Positions 51,835-62,186 of a DNA stretch of 64,000 nucleotides are shown here, piece by piece. Positions within the stretch are counted from its first letter, which is position 1. Each line of letters opens with the position of its first letter. The stretch lies in contig NC_079887.1 in the NCBI RefSeq assembly GCF_029227915.1, positions 25,667,650 to 25,731,649 on the forward strand, in the 5' to 3' direction. Below the pieces are notes generated by a model that saw nothing but the letters and a program-made list of their open reading frames with translations, had not been told where the DNA came from and made no database searches. Origin of the DNA: Hydractinia symbiolongicarpus (taxonomy: Eukaryota > Cnidaria > Hydrozoa > Anthoathecata > Hydractiniidae). Both the position numbers and the translations under genes were made by a program.

Positions 51835-54800
51835 GTTTGGGAAATTAGTTTACTTCCTGGGTACTTTCTTTGTATACTTTTGACTATACGTGCCGAGTCC
51901 AGGATTTACGGGAAATCGCAGGTTTTCGTTTGCCGGCGATTAAACTTCTTTTATTCAGTGTCTCATCAAAAATGAAAACATTTTTGAAAACTACAAGTCT
52001 CATGCGTTTTAGTGGTAAAAAAATGAATTAAAAACTCGTTCGGGAAATGAGTTTACTCCCTGGGTACTATCTTTGTATACTTTTGACTATACGGGCCAAG
52101 CCCGGGATTTACGGGAAATTCCGGGTTTTCGTTTGCCGGCGATTAAACTTCTTTTATTCAGCGTCTCATCAGAAATGAAAACATTTTTGAAAACTACAAG
52201 TCTTATGCGCTTTAGTGGTGAAAAAATAATTTAAAAAATCGTTCTGGAAATGAGTTTACTCACAGGGTACTTTCTTTGTATACATTCGACTTTACGGGCC
52301 AAGCCCGGGATTTACGGGAAATCGCGGGTTTTCGTTTGCCAGCGATTAAACTTCTTTCATTAAGCGTCTCATCAAAAATGAAAACATTTTTGAAAACTAC
52401 AAGTCTCATGCGTTTTAGTGGTGAAAAAAAAATTTAAAAAATCGTTCAGGAAATGAGTTTACTTCCTGGGTACTTTCTTTGTATACATTCGACTATACGG
52501 GCCAAGCCTGGGATTTACGGGAAATCGCGGGATTTCGTTTGCCGGCGATTAAACTTCTTTTATTAAGCGTCTCATCAAAAATGAAAACATTTTTGAAAAC
52601 TACAAGCCTCATGCGTTTTAGTGGTGAAAAAATAATTTAAAAAATCGTTAGGGAAATGAGTTTACTCCCTGGGTACTTTCTTTGTATACTTTTGACTATA
52701 CGGGCCGAGTCCGGGATTTACGGGAAGTCGCGGGTTTTCGTTTGCCGGCGATTAAACTTCTTTTATTCAGCGTCTCATCAAAAATGAAAATATTTTTAAA
52801 TACTACAAGTCTCATGCGTTTTAGTGGTGAAAAAATGAATTAAAAAATCGCTCGGGAAATTAGTTTACTCCATGGGTACTATCTTTGTATACTTTTGACT
52901 ATACGGGCCAAGCCCGGGATTTACTGGAAATCGCAGGTTTTCGTTTGCCGGCGATTAAACCACTTTCATTAAGCGTCTTATCAAAAATGAAAAGATTTCT
53001 GAAAACTACAAGTCTCATGGGCTTTAGTGGTGAAATAATAATTTAAAAAATCGTTTGGGAAATTAGTTTACTTCCTGGGTACTTTCTTTGTATACTTTTG
53101 ACTATACGTGCCGAGTCCGGGATTTACGGGAAATCGCAGGTTTTCGTTTGCCGGCGATTAAACTTCTTTTATTCAGCGTCTCATCAAAAATGAAAACATT
53201 TTTGAAAACTACAAGTCTCATGCGTTTTAGTGGTAAAAAAATGAATTAAAAACTCGTTCGGGAAATGAGTTTACTCCCTGGGTACTATCTTTGTATACTT
53301 TTGACTATACGGGCCAAGCCCGGGATTTACGGGAAATTCCGGGTTTTCGTTTGCCGGCGATTAAACTTCTTTTATTCAGCGTCTCATCAGAAATGAAAAC
53401 ATTTTTGAAAACTACAAGTCTTATGCGCTTTAGTGGTGAAAAAATAATTTAAAAAATCGTTCTGGAAATGAGTTTACTCACAGGGTACTTTCTTTGTATA
53501 CATTCGACTATACGGGCCAAGCCCGGGATTTACGGGAAATCGCGGGTTTTCGTTTGCCAGCGATTAAACTTCTTTCATTAAGCGTCTCATCAAAAATGAA
53601 AACATTTTTGAAAACTACAAGTCTCATGCGTTTTAGTGGTGAAAAAAAAATTTAAAAAATCGTTCAGGAAATGAGTTTACTTCCTGGGTACTTTCTTTGT
53701 ATACATTCGACTATACGGGCCAAGCCTGGGATTTACGGGAAATCGCGGGATTTCGTTTGCCGGCGATTAAACTTCTTTTATTAAGCGTCTCATCAAAAAT
53801 GAAAACATTTTTGAAAACTACAAGCCTCATGCGTTTTAGTGGTGAAAAAATAATTTAAAAAATCGTTAGGGAAATGAGTTTACTCCCTGGGTACTTTCTT
53901 TGTATACTTTTGACTATACGGGCCGAGTCCGGGATTTACGGGAAGTCGCGGGTTTTCGTTTGCCGGCGATTAAACTTCTTTTATTCAGCGTCTCATCAAA
54001 AATGAAAATATTTTTAAATACTACAAGTCTCATGCGTTTTAGTGGTGAAAAAATGAATTAAAAAATCGCTCGGGAAATTAGTTTACTCCATGGGTACTAT
54101 CTTTGTATACTTTTGACTATACGGGCCAAGCCCGGGATTTACTGGAAATCGCAGGTTTTCGTTTGCCGGCGATTAAACCACTTTCATTAAGCGTCTTATC
54201 AAAAATGAAAAGATTTCTGAAAACTACAAGTCTCATGGGCTTTAGTGGTGAAATAATAATTTAAAAAATCGTTTGGGAAATTAGTTTACTTCCTGGGTAC
54301 TTTCTTTGTATACTTTTGACTATACGTGCCGAGTCCGGGATTTACGGGAAATCGCAGGTTTTCGTTTGCCGGCGATTAAACTTCTTTTATTCAGCGTCTC
54401 ATCAAAAATGAAAACATTTTTGAAAACTACAAGTCTCATGCGTTTTAGTGGTAAAAAAATGAATTAAAAACTCGTTCGGGAAATGAGTTTACTCCCTGGG
54501 TACTATCTTTGTATACTTTTGACTATACGGGCCAAGCCCGGGATTTACGGGAAATTCCGGGTTTTCGTTTGCCGGCGATTAAACTTCTTTTATTCAGCGT
54601 CTCATCAGAAATGAAAACATTTTTGAAAACTACAAGTCTTATGCGCTTTAGTGGTGAAAAAATAATTTAAAAAATCGTTCTGGAAATGAGTTTACTCACA
54701 GGGTACTTTCTTTGTATACATTCGACTATACGGGCCAAGCCCGGGATTTACGGGAAATCGCGGGTTTTCGTTTGCCAGCGATTAAACTTCTTTCATTAAG

Positions 54801-55488
54801 CGTCTCAACAAAAATGAAAACATTTTTGAAAACTACAAGTCTCATGCGTTTTAGTGGTGAAAAACAAATTTAAAAAATCGTTCAGGAAATGAGTTTACTT
54901 CCTGGGTACTTTCTTTGTATACATTCGACTATACGGGCCAAGCCTGGGATTTACGGGAAATCGCGGGATTTCGTTTGCCGGCGATTAAACTTCTTTTATT
55001 AAGCGTCTCATCAAAAATGAAAACATTTTTGAAAACTACAAGCCTCATGCGTTTTAGTGGTGAAAAAATAATTTAAAAAATCGTTAGGGAAATGAGTTTA
55101 CTCCCTGGGTACTTTCTTTGTATACTTTTGACTATACGGGCCGAGTCCGGGATTTACGGGAAGTCGCGGGTTTTCGTTTGCCGGCGATTAAACTTCTTTT
55201 ATTCAGCGTCTCATCAAAAATGAAAATATTTTTAAATACTACAAGTCTCATGCGTTTTAGTGGTGAAAAAATGAATTAAAAAATCGCTCGGGAAATTAGT
55301 TTACTCCATGGGTACTATCTTTGTATACTTTTGACTATACGGGCCAAGCCCGGGATTTACTGGAAATCGCAGATTTTCGTTTGCCGGCGATTAAACCACT
55401 TTCATTAAGCGTCTTATCAAAAATGAAAAGATTTCTGAAAACTACAAGTCTCATGCGTTTTAGTGGTGAAAAAATAATTTCAAAAATC
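51835..55488 (+). repeat. 6-mer HOR in three tandem copies (1218 bp each)
   Basis: Copies at 51835-53052, 53053-54270 and 54271-55488, with unit boundaries spaced exactly 1218 bp. Order is d'' e'' q1 q2 r e*. Markers occurring once per copy are acgtgccgag, ctcgttcggg, gaaattccggg, tcttatgcgcttt, gccaagcctggg, aagcctcatgcg, aaaatatttttaaatac and ctccatgggtac. Only isolated differences are visible: actttacggg in copy 1, ctcaacaaaaatg and gaaaaacaaattt in copy 3. The third copy departs from the others in its last 50 or so bases (catgcg instead of catgggc). Near-identity suggests a recent amplification. Confidence 0.94.
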
Positions 55489-56300
55489 GTTCGGGAAATG
55501 AGTTTACTCCCTTGGTACTTTCTTTGTATACTTTTGACTATACGGGCCGAGTCCGGGATTTACGGGAAATCGCGGGTATTCGTTTGCCGGCGCTTAAACT
55601 TCTTTTATTCAGCGTCTCATCAAAAATGAAAACATTTTTAAAAACTACAAGTCTCATGGGCTTTAGTGGTGAAATAATAATTTAAAAAATCGTTTGGGAA
55701 ATTAGTTTACTCCCTGGGTACTTTCTTTGTATACTTTTGACTATACGGGCAGAGTCCGGGATTTACGGGAAATCGCAGGTTTTCGTTTGCCGGCGATTAA
55801 ACTTCTTTTATTCAGCGTCTCATCAAAAATGAAAACATTTTTGAAAACTACAAGTCTCATGCGTTTTAGTGGTGAAAAAATGAATTAAAAAATCGTTCGG
55901 GAAATGAGTTTACTCCCTGGGTACTATCTTTGTATACTTTTGACTATACGGGCCAAGCCCGGGATTTACGGGAAATCGCGGGTTTTCGTTTGCCGGCGAT
56001 TAAACTTCTTTTATTCAGCGTCTCATCAGAAATGAAAACATTTTTGAAAATTACAAGTCTTATGCGCTTTAGTGGTGAAAAAATAACTTAAAAAATCGTT
56101 CTGGAAATGAGTTTACTTCCTTGGTACTTTCTTTGTATACATTCGACTATACGGGCCAAACCCGGGATTTACGGGAAATCGCGGGACTTCGTTTGCCGGC
56201 GATTAAACCTCTTTTATTAAGCGTCTCATCAAAAATGAAAACATTTTTAAAAACTACAAGTCTCATGGGCTTTAGTGGTGAAATAATAATTTAAAAAATC
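55489..56300 (+). repeat. 4-monomer block c d' e q
   Basis: Four monomers that repeat the c-d'-e-q string at about 49.8-50.6 kb, 5683 bp upstream (gggcagag at 50064 and 55747). Shared markers include tcccttggtac, gccggcgctt, gccaaacccggg and gggacttcg. The three-copy 6-mer array and the s-containing 6-mer therefore lie between two homologous flanks. Confidence 0.83.
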
Positions 56301-58736
56301 GTTCGGGAAATGAGTTTACACCCCGGGTACTTTCTTTGTATACTTTTGACTATACGGGCCGAGTCCGGGATTTACAGGAAATCGCAGGTTTTCGTTTGCC
56401 GGCGATTAAACCACTTTCATTAAGCGTCTCATCAAAAATGAAAAGATTTCCGAAAACTACAAGTCTCATGCGTTTTAGTGGTGAAATAATAATTTAAAAA
56501 ATCGTTTGGGAAATTAGTTTACTCCCTGGGTACTTTCTTTGTATACTTTTGACTATACGGGCCGAGTCCGGGATTTACGGGAAATCGCAGGTTTTCGTTT
56601 GCCGGCGATTAAACTTCTTTTATTCAGCGTCTCATCAAAAATGAAAACATTTTTGAAAACTACAAGTCTCATGCGTTTTAGTGGTGAAAAAATGAATTAA
56701 AAAATCGTTCGGGAAATGAGTTTACTCCCTGGGTACTATCTTTGTATACTTTTAACTATACGGCCCAAGCCCGGGATTTACGGGAAATCGCAGGTTTTCG
56801 TTTGCCGGCGATTAAACCACTTTCATTAAGCGTCTCATCAAAAATGAAAAGATTTCTGAAAATTACAAGTCTCATGCGTTTTAGTGGTGAAAAAATAATT
56901 TAAAAAATCGTTCGGGAAATGAGTTTACTCCCTGGGTACTTTCTTTGTATACTTTTGACTATACGGGCCGAGTCCGGGATTTACGGGAAATCGCGGGTAT
57001 TCGTTTGCCGGCGATTAAACTTCTTTTATCCAGCGTCTCATCAAAAATGAAAACATTTTTAAAAACTACAAGTCTCATGGGCTTTAGTGGTGAAATAATA
57101 ATTTAAAAAATCGTTTGGGAAATTAGTTTACTCCCTGGGTACTTTCTTTTTATACTTTTGACTATACGGGCCAAGCCCGGGATTTACGAGAAATCGCAGG
57201 TTTTCGTTTGCCGGCAATTAAACCACTTTCATTAAGCGTCTCATCAAAAATGAAAAGATTTCTGAAAACTACAAGTCTCATGCGTTTTAGTGGTGAAAAA
57301 ATAATTAAAAAAATCGTTCGGGAAATGAGTTTACTCCCTGGGTACTTTCTTTGCATACTTTTGACTATACGGGCCGAGTCCGGGATTTACGGGAAATCGC
57401 GGGTATTCGTTTGCCGGCGCTTAAACTTCTTTTATTCAGCGTCTCATCAAAAATGAAAACATTTTTGAAAACTACAAGTCTCATGGGCTTTAGTGGTGAA
57501 ATAATAATTTAAAAAATCGTTCGGGAAATGAGTTTACACCCCGGGTACTTTCTTTGTATACTTTTGACTATACGGGCCGAGTCCGGGATTTACAGGAAAT
57601 CGCAGGTTTTCGTTTGCCGGCGATTAAACCACTTTCATTAAGCGTCTCATCAAAAATGAAAAGATTTCCGAAAACTACAAGTCTCATGCGTTTTAGTGGT
57701 GAAATAATAATTTAAAAAATCGTTTGGGAAATTAGTTTACTCCCTGGGTACTTTCTTTGTATACTTTTGACTATACCGGCCGAGTCCGGGATTTACGGGA
57801 AATCGCAGGTTTTCGTTTGCCGGCGATTAAACTTCTTTTATTCAGCGTCTCATCAAAAATGAAAACATTTTTGAAAACTACAAGTCTCATGCGTTTTAGT
57901 GGTGAAAAAATGAATTAAAAAATCGTTCGGGAAATGAGTTTACTCCCTGCGTACTATCTTTGTATACTTTTAACTATACGGGCCAAGCCCGGGATTTACG
58001 GGAAATCGCAGGTTTTCGTTTGCCGGCGATTAAACCACTTTCATTAAGCGTCTCATCAAAAATAAAAAGATTTCTGAAAATTACAAGTCTCATGCGTTTT
58101 AGTGGTGAAAAAATAATTTAAAAAATCGTTCGGGAAATGAGTTTACTCCCTGGGTACTTTCTTTGTATACTTTTGACTATACGGGTCGAGTCCGGGATTT
58201 ACGGGAAATCGCGGGTATTCGTTTGCCGGCGATTAAACTTCTTTTATTCAGCGTCTCATCAAAAATGAAAACATTTTTAAAAACTACAAGTCTCATGGGC
58301 TTTAGTGGTGAAATAATAATTTAAAAAATCGTTTGGGAAATTAGTTTACTCCCTGGGTACTTTCTTTTTATACTTTTGACTATACGGGCCAAGCCCGGGA
58401 TTTACGGGAAATCGCAGGTTTTCGTTTGCCGGCAATTAAACCACTTTCATTAAGCGTCTCATCAAAAATGAAAAGATTTCTGAAAACTACAAGTCTCATG
58501 CGTTTTAGTGGTGAAAAAATAATTTAAAAAATCGTTCGGGAAATGAGTTTACTCCCTGGGTACTTTCTTTGTATACTTTTGACTATACGGGCCGAGTCCG
58601 GGATTTACGGGAAATCGCGGGTATTCGTTTGCCGGCGCTTAAACTTCTTTTATTCAGCGTCTCATCAAAAATGAAAACATTTTTGAAAACTACAAGTCTC
58701 ATGGGCTTTAGTGGTGAAATAATAATTTAAAAAATC
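56301..58736 (+). repeat. 6-mer HOR in two tandem copies (s d e c d c)
   Basis: Copies 56301-57518 and 57519-58736 are each 1218 bp. The e monomers share the rare change cttttaactata. The d copy has ctttttatac and ggcaattaaacc. The final c has gccggcgctt. Differences are few, for example acggcccaagc in copy 1 against acgggccaagc in copy 2, and a private aataaaaag in copy 2. Confidence 0.92.
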
Positions 58737-59585
58737 GTTTGGGAAATTAGTTTACTCACTGGGTACTTTCTTTGTATACTTTTGACTATACGTGCCGAGT
58801 CCGGGATTTACGGGAAATCGCAGGTTTTCGTTTGCCGGCGATTAAACTTCTTTTATTCAGCGTCTCATCAAAAATGAAAACATTTTTGAAAACTACAAGT
58901 CTCATGCGTTTTAGTGGTAAAAAAATGAATTAAAAAATCGTTCGTGAAATGAGTTTACTCCCTGGGTACTATCTTTGTATACTTTTGACTATACGGGCCA
59001 AGCCCGAGATTTACGGGAAATTCCGGGTTTTCGTTTGCCGGCGATTAAACTTCTTTTATTCAGCGTCTCATCAGAAATGAAAACATTTTTGAAAACTACA
59101 AGTCTTATGCGCTTTAGTGGTGAAAAAATAATTTAAAAAATCGTTCTGGAAATGAGTTTACTCACAGGGTACTTTCTTTGTATACATTCGACTATAAGGG
59201 CCAAGCCCGGGATTTACGGGAAATCGCGGGTTTTCGTTTGCCGGCGATTAAACTTCTTTCATTAAGCGTCTCATCAAAAATGAAAACATTTTTGAAAACT
59301 ACAAGTCTCATGCGTTTTAGTGGTGAAAAAAAAAATTAAAAAATCGTTCAGGAAATGAGTTTACTTCCTGGGTACTTTCTTTGTATACATGCAACTATAC
59401 GGGCCAAGCCCGGGATTTACGGGAAATCGCGGGATTTCGTTTGCCGGCGATTAAACTTCTTTTATTAAGCGTCTCATCAAAAATGACAACATTTTTGAAA
59501 ACTACAAGTCTCATGCGTTTTAGTGGTGAAAAAATAATTTAAAAAATCGTTCGGGAAATGAGTTTACTCCCTGGGTACTTTCTTT

Positions 59586-59603
59586 GTATACTTTTGACTA
59601 TAC
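59586..59603. repeat. paired TATAC motifs (representative)
   Basis: Two TATAC pentamers start 12 bp apart, separated by ttttgac. Read another way, GTATA and TATAC form a short inverted repeat. In g-type monomers both become TATGC (for example 1347-1364). In h-type they are TAAAC and TATTC. No regulatory function can be assigned from sequence. Confidence 0.6.
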
Positions 59604-59616
59604 GGGCCGAGTCCGG

Positions 59617-59631
59617 GATTTACGGGAAATC
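59617..59631. repeat. small hairpin in GC-rich core (representative)
   Basis: GATTT and AAATC pair around the loop ACGGG, a 5-bp stem present in most monomers. In m-type monomers the loop changes to ACAAG while the stem is kept. In h-type the stem becomes GGTTT-AAATC, with a G-T wobble. In g-type monomers (GGTTT with AAATG) the closing pair is lost. Confidence 0.6.
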
Positions 59632-59679
59632 GCAGGTTTTCGTTTGCCGGCGATTAAACTTCTTTTATTCAGCGTCTCA

Positions 59680-59701
59680 TCAAAAATGAAAACATTTTTG
59701 A
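59680..59701. repeat. 9-bp-arm dyad in the AT-rich part (representative)
   Basis: The arms TCAAAAATG and CATTTTTGA are exact reverse complements separated by AAAA, giving a 22-bp inverted repeat able to form a hairpin or cruciform. It is intact in monomers with acatttttgaaaac (for example 831-852). It is shortened to 7-bp arms where the sequence is acatttttaaaaac. It is disrupted in copies with aaaagatttc or acatttctgaaaac. Its function is unknown. Confidence 0.85.
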
Positions 59702-60765
59702 AAACTACAAGTCTCATGCGTTTTAGTGGTAAAAAAATGAATTAAAAAATCGTTCGTGAAATGAGTTTACTCCCTGGGTACTATCTTTGTATACTTTTGA
59801 CTATACGGGCCAAGCCCGGGATTTACGGGAAATTCCGGGTTTTCGTTTGCCGGCGATTAAACTTCTTTTATTCAGCGTCTCATCAGAAATGAAAACATTT
59901 TTGAAAACTACAAGTCTTATGCGCTTTAGTGGTGAAAAAATAATTTAAAAAATCGTTCTAGAAATGAGTTTACTCACAGGGTACTTTCTTTGTATACATT
60001 CGACTATACGGGCCAAGCCCGGGATTTACGGGAAATCGCGGGTTTTCGTTTGCCGGCGATTAAACTTCTTTCATTAAGCGTCTCATCAAAAATGAAAACA
60101 TTTTTGAAAACTACAAGTCTCATGCGTTTTAGTGGTGAAAAAAAAATTTAAAAAATCGTTCAGGAAATGAGTTTACTTCCTGGGTACTTTCTTTGTATAC
60201 ATTCGACTATACGGGCCAAGCCCGGGATTTACGGGAAATCGCGGGATTTCGTTTGCCGGCGATTAAACTTCTTTTATTAAGCGTCTCATCAAAAATGACA
60301 ACATTTTTGAAAACTACAAGTCTCATGCGTTTTAGTGGTGAAAAAATAATTTAAAAATCGTTCGGGAAATGAGTTTACTCCCTGGGTACTTTCTTTGTAT
60401 ACTTTTGACTATACGGGCCGAGTCCGGGATTTACGGGAAGTCGCGGGTTTTCGTTTGCCGGCGATTAAACTTCTTTTATTCAGCGTCTCATCAAAAATGA
60501 AAATATTTTTAAATACTACAAGTCTCATGGGCTTTAGTGGTGAAATAATAATTTAAAAAATCAGTCGGGAAATAAGTTTACTCCCTGGGTACTATCTTTG
60601 TATACTTTTGACTATACGGGCCAAGCCCGGGGTTTACGGGAAATCGCGGGTTTTCGTTTGCCGGCGATTAAACTTCTTTTATTCAGCGTCTCATCAGAAA
60701 TGAAAACATTTTTGAAAACTACAAGTCTCATGCGTTTTAGTGGTGAAAAAATGAATTAAAAAATC

Positions 60766-62186
60766 GTTCGGGAAATGAGTTTACTCCCTGGGTACTATCT
60801 TTGTATACTTTTAACTATACGGGCCAAGCCCGGGATTTACGGGAAATCGCAGGTTTTCGTTTGCCGGCGATTAAACCACTTTCATTAAGCGTCTCATCAA
60901 AAATGAAAAGATTTCTGAAAATTACAAGTCTCATGCGTTTTAGTGGTGAAAAAATAATTTAAAAAATCGTTCGGGAAATGAGTTTACTCCCTGGGTACTT
61001 TCTTTGTATACTTTTGACTATACGGGCCGAGTCCGGGATTTACGGGAAATCGCGGGTATTCGTTTGCCGGCGATTAAACTTCTTTTATTCAGCGTCTCAT
61101 CAAAAATGAAAACATTTTTAAAAACTACAAGTCTCATGGGCTTTAGTGGTGAAATAATAATTTAAAAAATCGTTTGGGAAATTAGTTTACTCCCTGGGTA
61201 CTTTCTTTTTATACTTTTGACTATACGGGCCAAGCCCGGGATTTACGGGAAATCGCAGGTTTTCGTTTGCCGGCAATTAAACCACTTTCATTAAGCGTCT
61301 CATCAAAAATGAAAAGATTTCTGAAAACTACAAGTCTCATGCGTTTTAGTGGTGAAAAAATAATTTAAAAAATCGTTCGGGAAATGAGTTTACTCCCTGG
61401 GTACTTTCTTTGTATACTTTTGACTATACGGGCCGAGTCCGGGATTTACGGGAAATCGCGGGTTTTCGTTTGCCGGCGCTTAAACTTCTTTTATTCAGCG
61501 TCTCATCAAAAATGAAAACATTTTTGAAAACTACAAGTCTCATGGGCTTTAGTGGTGAAATAATAATTTAAAAAATCGTTTGGGAAATTAGTTTACTCAC
61601 TGGGTACTTTCTTTGTATACTTTTGACTATACGTGCCGAGTCCGGGATTTACGGGAAATCGCAGGTTTTCGTTTGCCGGCGATTAAACTTCTTTTATTCA
61701 GCGTCTCATCAAAAATGAAAACATTTTTGAAAACTACAAGTCTCATGCGTTTTAGTGGTAAAAAAATGAATTAAAAAATCGTTCGTGAAATGAGTTTACT
61801 CCCTGGGTACTATCTTTGTATACTTTTGACTATACGGGCCAAGCCCGGGATTTACGGGAAATTCCGGGTTTTCGTTTGCCGGCGATTAAACTTCTTTTAT
61901 TCAGCGTCTCATCAGAAATGAAAACATTTTTGAAAACTACAAGTCTTATGCGCTTTAGTGGTGAAAAAATAATTTAAAAAATCGTTCTGGAAATGAGTTT
62001 ACTCACAGGGTACTTTCTTTGTATACATTCGACTATACGGGCCAAGCCCGGGATTTACGGGAAATCGCGGGTTTTCGTTTGCCGGCGATTAAACTTCTTT
62101 CATTAAGCGTCTCATCAAAAATGACAACATTTTTGAAAACTACAAGTCTCATGCGTTTTAGTGGTGAAAAAATAATTTAAAAAATC
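60766..62186 (+). repeat. partial 14-mer HOR, 7 monomers (e c d c d'' e'' q1/q2)
   Basis: A second, shorter copy of the 14-mer starting at 57925. The cttttaactata marker is at about 60809 and acgtgcc at 61632, 2841 and 2840 bp after the first copies. It ends in a monomer with a q1 front half and a q2 tail (ctttcattaagcg followed by atgacaac), so one monomer and the junction between q1 and q2 have been lost. Confidence 0.85.

Larger units (their letters stand above)
59549..59751 (+). repeat. representative near-consensus 203-bp monomer
   Basis: Chosen as a reference copy because nearly every position carries the common base. It begins at the g of gttcggg. A GTATAC motif starts at 59586, the GC-rich core spans 59602-59651, and the dyad spans 59680-59701. 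The AT-rich end carries gaattaaaaaatc. By hand count a consensus monomer holds about 76 G+C of 203 and about 12 CpG. The length is close to a nucleosome repeat, so one phased nucleosome per monomer is plausible, but that is inference. The hexamer GCCGGC occurs once, at the end of the core, and is present in most copies. Variants gccagc, gccgcc, gccggt, gcctgc and ggcaat mark subtypes. Confidence 0.95.
58737..60765 (+). repeat. 10 monomers with an internal 4-mer repeat
   Basis: Order is d'' e'' q1 q2 x e'' q1 q2 r y. The marker ttcgtgaaatgag lies at 58941 and 59753, exactly 812 bp apart, so e''-q1-q2 plus one monomer is a duplicated 4-mer. q2 copies carry atgacaacattttt. Together with the preceding e-c-d-c string this forms a 14-mer (57925-60765) that begins again downstream at an offset of 2840-2841 bp. 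Confidence 0.85.

Noticed and set aside
59617-59631. Hairpins in the core as transcription terminators or structured RNA.
   Set aside because: Stems are only 5 bp, are not followed by a defined T-run in terminator position, and belong to a repeat with no gene to terminate.
59642-59656. TTCGTTTGCCGGCGA as a CENP-B box.
   Set aside because: Only the first six bases of TTCGTTGGAAACGGGA match; the central A and the CGGG are not in position.
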